NCBI GenBank assembly: GCA_038874185.1
Contig: JAVZCX010000005.1
Span: 1-36,150 of the forward strand
Direction: 5' to 3'
DNA from: DTQF01 sp038874185
Lineage (GTDB): Archaea > Micrarchaeota > Micrarchaeia > CABMEP01
DNA length: 36,150 nt
Positions 26,392 through 32,902 of this stretch are shown here, piece by piece. Each line of letters starts with the position of its first letter. The stretch's first letter is position 1. Under the pieces are notes generated by a model. The model was given only the letters and a program-made list of their open reading frames with translations, ran no database searches and had not been told where the DNA came from. The position numbers were made by a program, and so were the translations under genes.

Positions 26392-26532
26392 GTGTTCACC
26401 CATATGTAAGGTATGAATTAAGTTTAACAAAATAAAACACCAAATAATATATCGATTGTTAGACTTTAAAGTTAATCATAAGTTATATTAGCTTAATAAA
26501 TATCATATAAGAAAATATTTAAATTATTAAGG

Positions 26533-27480
26533 TTATCTCTTTTTCTTACCTTTTAGTTTTGCAGGCTTGATTGATTTCTTTTTCGCTTTATGCTTTTTTA
26601 CATTTGACTTCGCTGATCTCTTTTTAATCTTGACTTTTTTGCCTTTTGATAATTTCTTCGATTTCAAATGCTTAACTTTAATAGACGACTTTTTGTTTAA
26701 ATTATTATTTAACTTCTTGTTTAACTTCTTATTTGACTTCTTAGATAGCTTCTTACTTACTGACCCTTTAGCCTTTGCTTTAGATTTAGATATCTCCTCT
26801 ATCTTTGTCATCTCTGCCATCTTCTCCTGAAGCTCCTTTATTCTCATTTCTTCCTGGCGTTTAAGTTCTTCGAACTTTCTTATGTCTTCAAGCAAGGAGA
26901 TATGTTTAGATTTTAGTTCATTAAGCTCTTTTTCATACTTATCTTTTGACTCTTTTTCTTTCTCTAAGAGCTTGTTTTCGCAATTTGGACATCTAAACAT
27001 CAAATCAGCTGCAAGATCGAAACTTATCAAATTTGTTTTCGAGCACTGAGGACAGTAATATACAAATTCTGTATTCATCTTCTCCACTGTCTTATCTAGC
27101 TCTTCTATTCTATTTGTTGTCTGCTCTTTTATTATGTTGAGAATGTTAGATACATCTATCTTCCATATGTATGAAAACCAGCCCGTGTCCCTGTCTTTTA
27201 TTCTCTTATACTCTGCCATTTTGTAGTTGTAGAGCTTGTTGAGTATTGCCCTTACCTCCGCGACTTTAAGCTTGCATCTTGCTGCGATTGCGTCGTCTGT
27301 CATTTCTTCCATGGCAGCGGAGATTACTTTTATCGAGTTCTCACCAAAATTAGTTTTTAGATAGTCAGTAACTAGTGGATTATAAAGAAGTTCTGTCTCA
27401 AGTTTGATTTGACTTTTTAATGCCTCTTCTTTTATATCTTTGATATCGGTTTCCATCCAATCTAGCCTCGCTGGGTGCAT
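26533..27480 (-). CDS. tfe: Transcription factor E (TFE-alpha) with coiled-coil and lysine-rich C-terminal extension
   Basis: TFE binds RNA polymerase and TBP-TFB complexes and helps open promoters. The 315-residue product has the winged-helix domain (about 30-125, with DDAIAARCKLKVAEVRAILNKLY) and a zinc ribbon with C143, C146, C164 and C167. Usual archaeal TFE ends soon after. Here a coiled coil (about 170-228) and an 85-residue tail (231-315) follow, in which about 38 residues are lysine, with KKLNKKLN-type repeats. The tail resembles histone H1-like DNA-binding tails. The start is uncertain: ATG at 27480 or 27456, neither with a good ribosome-binding site. Confidence 0.88.
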   Translation of the reverse strand: MHPARLDWMETDIKDIKEEALKSQIKLETELLYNPLVTDYLKTNFGENSIKVISAAMEEMTDDAIAARCKLKVAEVRAILNKLYNYKMAEYKRIKDRDTGWFSYIWKIDVSNILNIIKEQTTNRIEELDKTVEKMNTEFVYYCPQCSKTNLISFDLAADLMFRCPNCENKLLEKEKESKDKYEKELNELKSKHISLLEDIRKFEELKRQEEMRIKELQEKMAEMTKIEEISKSKAKAKGSVSKKLSKKSNKKLNKKLNNNLNKKSSIKVKHLKSKKLSKGKKVKIKKRSAKSNVKKHKAKKKSIKPAKLKGKKKR

Positions 27481-27567
27481 CTTATAGCTGCGTTATTGTT
27501 TTTAATTATTATTTTTATTATGCTTCATATATAATGCGTTTTGTTATTTAAATTCTTTTCTAAATTT

Positions 27568-28356
27568 TTAAGCATATATAAAAAGGTTTCTTTTTTCTTT
27601 GTCTGAATTACGAACTGTTTTTGAATTGATCTTGCCCCATTCCACAATCAAAGCATGGAATTCGTTAAACACCTTGAATTTATCTTCATTTGATAAATCT
27701 GAAAATGCGGAATGAACCATGTCTTGAATAATGTGATACTCTTTTTCATGTGGTATATTCCTAGTTTGCAGCAAACCTGCTTTTCTGAAAAGTCTTTTTG
27801 TATATGTATCTACCACGAATATAGGTAGATTATACGCGTATAAAAGGATAGAGTCTGCAGTTTCAAAACCTACGCCGTGTACATTAAGAAGATTCTTTCT
27901 TGCCTCAAGGATTTTGGCCGCATCTTTTTTTGAATTGATCAATTCTATGTTAAGCTTCTTGAGCTCATTATCGTTTTTCATAAACCATAAAGAGATATTC
28001 TTCAACCTTTTTGCCTTTTGATTGAAATAACCTGCTGGACGAATCTTTTCAGCTAGCTTTTTCTCATCTACACTTAGTATTGCTTCAGGAGATATTAGAT
28101 TAGAAGAAAATAAATTTTCCAATGCCTTTTCAACATTTTTCCAATTTGTGTTTTGAGTCAGTATTGCTCCGATGACTATTTCAAATCTTTGTTCCCTTGA
28201 TTTAGGGTAAGTAAAAATTCCTTTATGATATCCTCTTTCATCGAATCCTTTCTTTCCTGCTAGTGATTTTATTGGCCACCATCCCTGGTGATCATAATTT
28301 GAAAGTAATTTATAGTATATCTCTATGATCTTTAACTTCTTTGACTGAGAAAGCAT
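27568..28356 (-). CDS. HhH-GPD DNA glycosylase, MagIII/COG2231-like, without an Fe-S cluster
   Basis: 262 residues from the ATG at 28356, chosen for the GGTG motif before it. It belongs to the endonuclease III superfamily, which removes damaged bases. ILTQNTNWKNVEKAL (about 65-79) and the helix-hairpin-helix LLNVHGVGFETADSILLYA (156-174) lead to the catalytic aspartate D183 in VVDTYT. The lysine that gives endonuclease III its lyase activity is glutamate here (E165), as in MagIII-type glycosylases, so it is probably monofunctional. The C-terminal four-cysteine iron-sulfur motif is absent; the region after FHALIVEWGK has no cysteines. The substrate is likely an alkylated base, by family analogy. 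Confidence 0.85.
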   Translation of the reverse strand: MLSQSKKLKIIEIYYKLLSNYDHQGWWPIKSLAGKKGFDERGYHKGIFTYPKSREQRFEIVIGAILTQNTNWKNVEKALENLFSSNLISPEAILSVDEKKLAEKIRPAGYFNQKAKRLKNISLWFMKNDNELKKLNIELINSKKDAAKILEARKNLLNVHGVGFETADSILLYAYNLPIFVVDTYTKRLFRKAGLLQTRNIPHEKEYHIIQDMVHSAFSDLSNEDKFKVFNEFHALIVEWGKINSKTVRNSDKEKRNLFIYA

Positions 28357-28396
28357 GAAAACACCTAAAATCGTCAACTTGTTATTTTGATTTGAA

Positions 28397-28422
28397 TCAG
28401 CCGTCCAATATGGTTTGGCTGA
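28397..28422. repeat. Imperfect hairpin between two minus-strand genes
   Basis: TCAGCC (28397-28402) and GGCTGA (28417-28422) are inverted around a 14-base loop that can pair a little further (CCAA with TTGG). It sits just after the charged coiled-coil gene and before the glycosylase gene. No T-run follows it, so a terminator role is uncertain. Confidence 0.3.
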
Positions 28423-28427
28423 AAACG

Positions 28428-29141
28428 CTATTTTTTCTTCAGTAATGATTTAAGAAAACCGAATATTGATTTCTTCTCCTTCTTTGTCTTAACAAGATCC
28501 AACCTCTTCAGTATTACCATAACTGTTTGCAATGCCCTCTTTGGAGGGATTCCTCTCCTTATCTCTCTTTCCAATAATTCCCTTGCAATATCCTTTACAG
28601 GTTCTAGCATTCCTTTCTTCCTTGCATCATCAAGAAGCTTCTTTATCTGCTCCTTTTCCTTCCTTATCCTTTCTTGCGCCTTTTCTTTCTCTAACTTTTC
28701 TTTCATCTTTGCCTCTTTCTCTTTGATTTCCTTCTCTCCCATCTTCTTTATTTCTTCCCTTCTCTGTTTTATTGCCTCTTCCTCTCGTTTGATTTTTTCT
28801 TCCGCCTTTTGTATTTCCTCTGTAACTCTCTCCTTCTCCTTTTCGATCTCTTTTTTCCTCTCTTCTTCTATCAGCTTTACTGCGGACGATTCCTTTACAA
28901 CAGGCTCGTATTTTTCAGAAGCAAGCGTTCCTTTTATATGTACTTTCATGTATCCTACTTCAACAATAGGTTTTGCCTCTCCAAAAGACATTTCTTTCAT
29001 CTCTCCTTTAGCAATTGCTTCCTTCTTTGCCTCTGTCTTATGGTGCAATTCTTCCTTTGACTGCTGCTCTTTTTTCTTTTTCTCTTCCTCTCTCCTTTTC
29101 TTTTCTCTTTCCTCTTCCTCTTTAACTGCCAAAGATGCCAT
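28428..29141 (-). CDS. Highly charged coiled-coil protein of unknown function
   Basis: 237 residues from the ATG at 29141 (a TTG at 29156 is possible). Residues about 7-45 and 80-185 are almost continuous Lys/Glu/Arg helix, likely one long coiled coil or single alpha-helix, interrupted by a short beta-like segment (about 55-75, IVEVGYMKVHIKGTL). A compact C-terminal part (about 188-220, ELLEREIRRGIPPKRALQTV) looks folded, and the end is basic with FGFLKSLLKK. I cannot name the family. The gene lies between the epimerase and glycosylase genes on the same strand. Confidence 0.65.
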   Translation of the reverse strand: MASLAVKEEEEREKKRREEEKKKKEQQSKEELHHKTEAKKEAIAKGEMKEMSFGEAKPIVEVGYMKVHIKGTLASEKYEPVVKESSAVKLIEEERKKEIEKEKERVTEEIQKAEEKIKREEEAIKQRREEIKKMGEKEIKEKEAKMKEKLEKEKAQERIRKEKEQIKKLLDDARKKGMLEPVKDIARELLEREIRRGIPPKRALQTVMVILKRLDLVKTKKEKKSIFGFLKSLLKKK

Positions 29142-29173
29142 CAAATAGATAATCAAAAAAAGGTATTTTATTA

Positions 29174-30121
29174 TTAACGTTTCTGTTTGTTTTTTATCAT
29201 ACTAGTTTTCGCCCATTCAAAAGTAAGCCTTATTCCCTCTGAAATAGAAACTGAAGGTAAGAAACTTAATTCTCTCTTAGCCCTGCTTATGTCAAGATAG
29301 GTGTCTCTGACCTCTCCTTTTATTGCGTCTTCTCTTCTTATCATTAACTTCTTTCCTATTGTTTTTTCAATTTCTTCTGCTATCTGGTTTATTGATGTTT
29401 GAACACCCGTTCCTATATTGAAAGTCTTGTAATTTCCTCTGTAATTCAGTGAAAGAATGTTTGCATTCACTACATCATTGACATAAACAAAATCACGAGT
29501 TTGTTTTCCATCTCCGAATATTGTTAAAGGTTCTCCAATTAATGCATTTCTTATGAATATAGCAATAACTCCGGCCTCGCCAAGAAAGTCCTGCCTTGGA
29601 CCATAAACATTTGCATATCTCAATGTTATGTAATCCAGCCCGTAAATTGAATTATAAACTGAAAGATAGCTTTCTACAGCAAATTTTGATGCTCCATAAT
29701 GAGAAAGCGGTCTTATTTCATGTTCCTCTGGCGCTGGCAGCTTATTTGGCTCTCCATAAACTGCCCCACCGGATGATGAATATATTATTCTTCTTACACC
29801 GTAGTCTTTGCAACATTCCAAAAGATTCAGTGAACCAGCTATATTTACAGATTCGTCATAGAACGGATCTTTAATGGATCTTCTTACGTTTATCTGTGCA
29901 GCTAAATGATAAATAATCTCTGGTCTTTCTTTTTGGAAAAGAGAATTTAATTTGGAAGCGTCTCTCAAATCTATATTGTAGAAAACCGCGTTTTCATTTA
30001 TGTTTTCTGTTTTTCCTGTCGAGAGATTATCTACAACTATGACCTCATGGTTTTCCCTAACTAAAGAATCAACAAGATTTGAACCTATAAATCCAGCTCC
30101 GCCTGTCACAAGAATCTTCAT
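29174..30121 (-). CDS. NAD-dependent sugar-nucleotide epimerase (UDP-glucose 4-epimerase-like)
   Basis: This is an extended short-chain dehydrogenase acting on nucleotide sugars, probably UDP-glucose/galactose or the N-acetyl forms, for surface glycans. Of 315 residues (ATG at 30121), the NAD site is VTGGAGFIGSNL (5-16) with VDNLSTG after strand 2. The HLAAQ motif, the catalytic serines (YSSSGG) and the YGASKF motif supplying Tyr and Lys are all present. The substrate part has LRYANVYGPRQ and the RDFVYVNDVV segment. Exact specificity cannot be read from sequence. tRNA-Lys lies just upstream on the same strand. Confidence 0.9.
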   Translation of the reverse strand: MKILVTGGAGFIGSNLVDSLVRENHEVIVVDNLSTGKTENINENAVFYNIDLRDASKLNSLFQKERPEIIYHLAAQINVRRSIKDPFYDESVNIAGSLNLLECCKDYGVRRIIYSSSGGAVYGEPNKLPAPEEHEIRPLSHYGASKFAVESYLSVYNSIYGLDYITLRYANVYGPRQDFLGEAGVIAIFIRNALIGEPLTIFGDGKQTRDFVYVNDVVNANILSLNYRGNYKTFNIGTGVQTSINQIAEEIEKTIGKKLMIRREDAIKGEVRDTYLDISRAKRELSFLPSVSISEGIRLTFEWAKTSMIKNKQKR

Positions 30122-30148
30122 GTAATCCAACTGCTATTAAATAAGAAG

Positions 30149-30223
30149 CGGGCCCGGTGGGATTTGAACCCACGACTTTTCGGTTAAGAGCCGAACGCTC
30201 TGGCCAAACTGAGCTACGGGCCC
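30149..30223 (-). tRNA. tRNA-Lys (anticodon CUU)
   Basis: All arms fold by hand: acceptor GGGCCCG/CGGGCCC, D-stem GCTC/GAGC, anticodon stem TTCGG/CCGAA with loop CTCTTAA (anticodon CTT), T-stem GTGGG/CCCAC with loop TTCAAAT, and discriminator G. The length is 75 bases. CCA is not encoded and there is no intron. The GC-rich stems contrast with the AT-rich surroundings. Confidence 0.96.
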
Positions 30224-30361
30224 GCGATTAAGCGCGCAGAATAATTAGTAATAAATAATATGAAATAATAAATAAAAATATTCGCTTTTTAGCCTAAGTA
30301 TCACAGGAAATAAACTTTAGGAACAAATATAAATATAATTTAGGAATAATAAGTGAGATAC
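30224..30361. promoter_or_regulatory. Divergent region between tRNA-Lys and the Cas4-like gene
   Basis: The 138-base AT-rich gap must hold the tRNA promoter (TATA-like stretch near 30260-30285 on the minus strand) and that of the nuclease gene (AATATAAATATAATTT at about 30326-30340). A GTGAG ribosome-binding site sits 6 bases before the ATG at 30362. Confidence 0.4.
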
Positions 30362-31039
30362 ATGGTAGAGTATATAGACTTCGATAAACTCATAGACAGG
30401 CATCTTCACCGAGAAGTCAGACAAAGAATGCAGAATAGATACTATCCTTCTGAAATCGGCCAGTGCTTAAGAAAATCTTGGTTTAATATTAAAATGCCAA
30501 AGCCTGTAGAGCCGGAAGTAACAAAGGTATTTGAAGCGGGAAATTTATTTCATGCGTTTGTAGTAGAGGTTCTAAAAAGCGAAAAGAACCCGGAAATAAA
30601 ACTAATAGAAAGCGAACTGCCTTTAAGGTATAAAATAGATGAATTTGAGATAAGCGGAAGAATCGACGATTTAATCCAGCTTGAGCACAATGGAGAAAAG
30701 ATCCTTATAGAGGTCAAGTCAACAAAATCCCTAGACATGCTTAAAGAACCTTCCGAATCATATGTAATGCAACTTCAATTTTACATGCATGCAACTGGAA
30801 TTAAAAATGGCGCGATACTTTACATAGAGAAGAATACATTAAAGAGCAAGGCATTTTTCTTGGAGTATGACCCCACTATGGCTGAAAAGATAGTTGCAAG
30901 ATTCAAAAAATTGCACTCTTCGGTAAAGAATAATGATATTCCAGAACCGGAGGCTAAATTAGATATAAAGAAAAAATGGATGTGCAATTTCTGCCCGTAC
31001 AGGCAAGAATGTGATGGAATAGAAATAGGAGAACAATAA
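30362..31039 (+). CDS. Cas4/RecB-like PD-(D/E)XK nuclease with Fe-S cysteines
   Basis: 225 residues from the ATG at 30362. The family comprises Fe-S-containing DNA exonucleases. A conserved cysteine near the N-terminus (C35, SEIGQCLRKSW) and three near the end (C208, C211, C217 in CNFCPYRQEC) match the Cas4/AddB-type four-cysteine cluster. Nuclease motifs are the histidine in LFHAF (about 64), GRIDDL (about 99-104), IEVKST (about 116-121) and the QLQFYMHA segment. No CRISPR array or other cas gene is nearby, so it is likely a stand-alone repair nuclease. It is followed closely by a Nudix gene. Confidence 0.88.
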   Translation: MVEYIDFDKLIDRHLHREVRQRMQNRYYPSEIGQCLRKSWFNIKMPKPVEPEVTKVFEAGNLFHAFVVEVLKSEKNPEIKLIESELPLRYKIDEFEISGRIDDLIQLEHNGEKILIEVKSTKSLDMLKEPSESYVMQLQFYMHATGIKNGAILYIEKNTLKSKAFFLEYDPTMAEKIVARFKKLHSSVKNNDIPEPEAKLDIKKKWMCNFCPYRQECDGIEIGEQ

Positions 31040-31054
31040 TAAATTGGTGATTCA

Positions 31055-31498
31055 ATGGAAAAGACTAGACCTACTGCTGTTGATGTTGTTGTAATTCACA
31101 ACGATAAAATATTATTTGTTAAAAGAGAAAAACCCCCGTTTAAGAACGAGTGGGTATTGCCTGGAGGTTTTGTAGAAATTAATGAAGATGTTAAACAGGC
31201 AGCGGTAAGAGAAACAAAGGAAGAAACTGGAATAGATATTGAACTCATAGGCATAATTGGTGTGTATTCTAAACCTGAAAGGGACGAGAGACACACCATA
31301 AGTATTGGTTTCATAGCATTTCCAAAAGGAGACATTTCTACAACAGCCCAAAAAGGAGAGGTCAAAGAAGCAAAGTGGTTTGATCTCAGTAAGATTCCGA
31401 AGCTTGGATTCGATCATGATGAGATAGTGAAGGATGCCATTGAAATTTACAATTCAATGCAGTGTCATAGTTGCGAGCATTGCAGTGGATGCGACTAA
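31055..31498 (+). CDS. Nudix hydrolase with C-terminal CX2CX2CX2C tail
   Basis: Nudix enzymes cleave nucleoside diphosphates linked to another group; the substrate here is unknown. The 147-residue protein has a complete Nudix box, GX5EX7REX2EEXG, at about residues 33-55 (GFVEINE then AVRETKEETG). The fold looks complete. After it, the C-terminus ends in four cysteines spaced CX2CX2CX2C with two histidines (about 136-147), which could bind a metal or an Fe-S cluster and is unusual for the family. GGTGAT precedes the ATG, 15 bases after the Cas4-like gene, suggesting co-transcription. Confidence 0.9.
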   Translation: MEKTRPTAVDVVVIHNDKILFVKREKPPFKNEWVLPGGFVEINEDVKQAAVRETKEETGIDIELIGIIGVYSKPERDERHTISIGFIAFPKGDISTTAQKGEVKEAKWFDLSKIPKLGFDHDEIVKDAIEIYNSMQCHSCEHCSGCD

Positions 31499-31599
31499 AT
31501 ATATACCTTATCTCTTTATGCATAATATAGAAAGGATTATATATCTTATAATATATATTTAATTTGCTATTCTACAGGGTAATCACGTCTAGAGAATAA
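31499..31599 (+). promoter_or_regulatory. Probable promoter region of tRNA-Ile(UAU) and rnp4
   Basis: The 101-base AT-rich stretch after the Nudix gene contains long TATA-like runs (about 31537-31562) upstream of the tRNA start at 31600. Because rnp4 begins 15 bases after the tRNA, this promoter probably serves the whole following unit. Confidence 0.5.
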
Positions 31600-31710
31600 G
31601 GGCCGGTAGCTCAGCCAGGTCAGAGCGACAGTCTTATATGGCGCGTTCTGATATATTCAGAACTGGTTTAGGATAACTGTAGGTCCGGAGTTCAAATCTC
31701 CGCCGGCCCA
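31600..31710 (+). tRNA. tRNA-Ile (anticodon UAU) with a 36-base intron
   Basis: The folded parts are acceptor GGGCCGG/CCGGCCC, D-stem GCTC/GAGC, anticodon stem ACAGT/ACTGT, T-stem CGGAG/CTCCG with loop TTCAAAT, and discriminator A. After removing the intron at 31639-31674 the anticodon loop is CTTATAA, giving anticodon TAT and a 75-base mature tRNA. The anticodon is unusual for archaea, where AUA is generally read by a CAU tRNA with agmatidine. Confidence 0.88.
31639..31674 (+). other. Archaeal tRNA intron at position 37/38 with bulge-helix-bulge
   Basis: The 36-base insert follows A37. A bulge-helix-bulge can be drawn: CTTA (31633-31636) pairs with TAGG (31669-31672, one G-U), flanked by three-base bulges TAT and ATA, each cut after its second base, as the splicing endonuclease requires. 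Inside the intron, GTTCTGA and TCAGAAC form a perfect 7-bp hairpin. Confidence 0.82.
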
Positions 31711-31725
31711 CTTAAAGGTTTCAAA

Positions 31726-32025
31726 ATGAACAAGAGAGAGCTGGTTCTTGAGAGAATAGAATGGCTTCTTGAACTAGCAGAAAAATATGCAAAGACGAAA
31801 GAAGAAAGAACTAAAAGATACGTATCTCTTGCAAGGAAGCTCTCTTCAAGATATAGAGTTGCTATTCCAAAAAGATTTAAAAAAAGAATATGCAAGATAT
31901 GTAATATAATATGGATTCCAGGATATAATGTTAAAATAAAATTAAATAAGCGAAGCAAATCCGTTGAATATGTGTGCTCATGCGGATCAGTGCGACGCTT
32001 TGGATATATTAAAAAGAGGGATTGA
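31726..32025 (+). CDS. rnp4: RNase P protein component 4 (Rpp21/Rpr2 family)
   Basis: Rnp4 works with Rnp1 on the specificity part of archaeal RNase P, which trims tRNA 5' ends. The 99-residue product has two N-terminal helices with the YVSLARKLSSRYRVAIPKRFKKR segment (about 32-54) and the zinc site C56, C59, C84, C86. Length fits the family. The ATG follows an AAAGGTTT stretch. It starts 15 bases after the tRNA-Ile(UAU) gene and ends one base before rps19e, so it is likely on a tRNA-mRNA transcript. Confidence 0.92.
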   Translation: MNKRELVLERIEWLLELAEKYAKTKEERTKRYVSLARKLSSRYRVAIPKRFKKRICKICNIIWIPGYNVKIKLNKRSKSVEYVCSCGSVRRFGYIKKRD

Positions 32026-32026
32026 A

Positions 32027-32443
32027 ATGATTACTGCATTTGATGTAGAGCCAAATAAACTTATAAAAGGAGTTGCTCAGAAGCTCAAACAGGATGGATT
32101 GGTTACCCCACCTGAATGGATAATATATGTTAAAACAGGATCACACAGAGAAAGAGTCCCACAAGATGAAGACTTCTGGTATATAAGATGTGCAGCTATA
32201 TTGAGGGCTCTTTATATTGAAGGTCCGATGGGTGTCAGCGCTCTTAGAGAAAGATTTGGAGGAAAACCTGGAAGCAGAAGCGGAAGAATGCATGCTACTA
32301 AAGCTGGTGGTTCTATCATCAGAAAAGCATTGCAACAACTTGAAAAATCAAATTTAATAATTAAAGATAAGAAAGGAAGACATATTTCAAAGAAAGGGAT
32401 CTCTCTTCTTAATAACGTAGCAAAAGAAATTTCAAGAAAGTAA
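32027..32443 (+). CDS. rps19e: Small-subunit ribosomal protein eS19
   Basis: The 138-residue protein matches eS19: TAFDVEPNKLIKGVAQKLKQ at the N-terminus, the PPEWIIYVKTGSHRERVP segment, the conserved WYIRCAAILRALY helix (about 49-61), then GGKPGSRSGRMHATKAGGSI and the C-terminal basic helix. I set the start at the ATG at 32027; the longer frame upstream overlaps rnp4 and has no family match. It lies one base after the rnp4 stop, so the two are tightly coupled. Confidence 0.95.
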   Translation: MITAFDVEPNKLIKGVAQKLKQDGLVTPPEWIIYVKTGSHRERVPQDEDFWYIRCAAILRALYIEGPMGVSALRERFGGKPGSRSGRMHATKAGGSIIRKALQQLEKSNLIIKDKKGRHISKKGISLLNNVAKEISRK

Positions 32444-32455
32444 GAAGGTGGGATC

Positions 32456-32725
32456 TTGGAGGAAGATAAAATTCTGGCTGCTCAGCAGGCTGAACTCCAG
32501 CTAAAAAAGACGTTGAGCGTTATTTTAGAAGATGATGCTTATACTCGCCTCATGAATGTGAGACTTTCCAATCCAGAACTTTATCTAAAAGTTGCTAATG
32601 CATTAATTCATTATTACCAAAAAATAAGAAGAAGAGTAACTGAAAAAGAATTATTAACGATACTAAACATGAATTTGGCTGTTTCAAAACAGCCAGAAAC
32701 TAAAATTCATATAAGGAGGAAATAA
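32456..32725 (+). CDS. PDCD5/TFAR19-family DNA-binding protein
   Basis: The 89-residue protein matches the archaeal PDCD5-like family, a small helical bundle that binds DNA or chaperonin in studied members. It shows an N-terminal helix with QQAELQLKKTLSVIL, the ALIHYYQKIRRRVTEKELLTIL segment (about 49-70) and a basic end. Initiation appears to be at TTG (32456), preceded by GGTGGGATC. It lies between rps19e and rpl39e, as in many archaea. Confidence 0.92.
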   Translation: MEEDKILAAQQAELQLKKTLSVILEDDAYTRLMNVRLSNPELYLKVANALIHYYQKIRRRVTEKELLTILNMNLAVSKQPETKIHIRRK

Positions 32726-32726
32726 T

Positions 32727-32894
32727 ATGGGAAGCAAAAAATCTGCTCAAAAGAAAAAGAGATTGGTCAGTGCAGCTAAATCGGCAAGACCTGTTCCAAT
32801 CTTTGTTAGGTTGAAAACTGGAAGAAGAGTAAATACCACTCCGTCAAGAAGACATTGGAGAAGCCAAAAACTTAGAGCAAGAGAGAAAGAATAG
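32727..32894 (+). CDS. rpl39e: Large-subunit ribosomal protein eL39
   Basis: A 55-residue very basic protein. It starts MGSKKSAQKKKRL and carries the family's PVPIFVRLKTGRRV stretch (about 22-35) and the RRHWRSQKLR ending (about 41-50). These match archaeal eL39, which lines the exit of the ribosomal peptide tunnel. The AAGGAGG ribosome-binding site before the ATG is one of the strongest in the window. The gene starts one base after the PDCD5-family stop and 8 bases before rpl31e. Confidence 0.95.
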   Translation: MGSKKSAQKKKRLVSAAKSARPVPIFVRLKTGRRVNTTPSRRHWRSQKLRAREKE

Positions 32895-32902
32895 GTGATC
32901 GT

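Noticed and set aside
26392..26430. Longer Rpo6 starting at 26430
   Set aside because: A GGGTGA motif and the family length both support the ATG at 26391.
28723..29148. Open frames opposite the charged coiled-coil gene
   Set aside because: Their Phe/Ser composition is the reverse complement of Lys/Glu codons, so they are shadows.
30362..31039. CRISPR-Cas locus suggested by the Cas4-like gene
   Set aside because: No repeat-spacer array and no other cas gene could be found on either strand.
31964..32026. Extended N-terminus for eS19
   Set aside because: The extra 21 residues overlap rnp4 in another frame and do not match the family; the ATG at 32027 gives the standard start.
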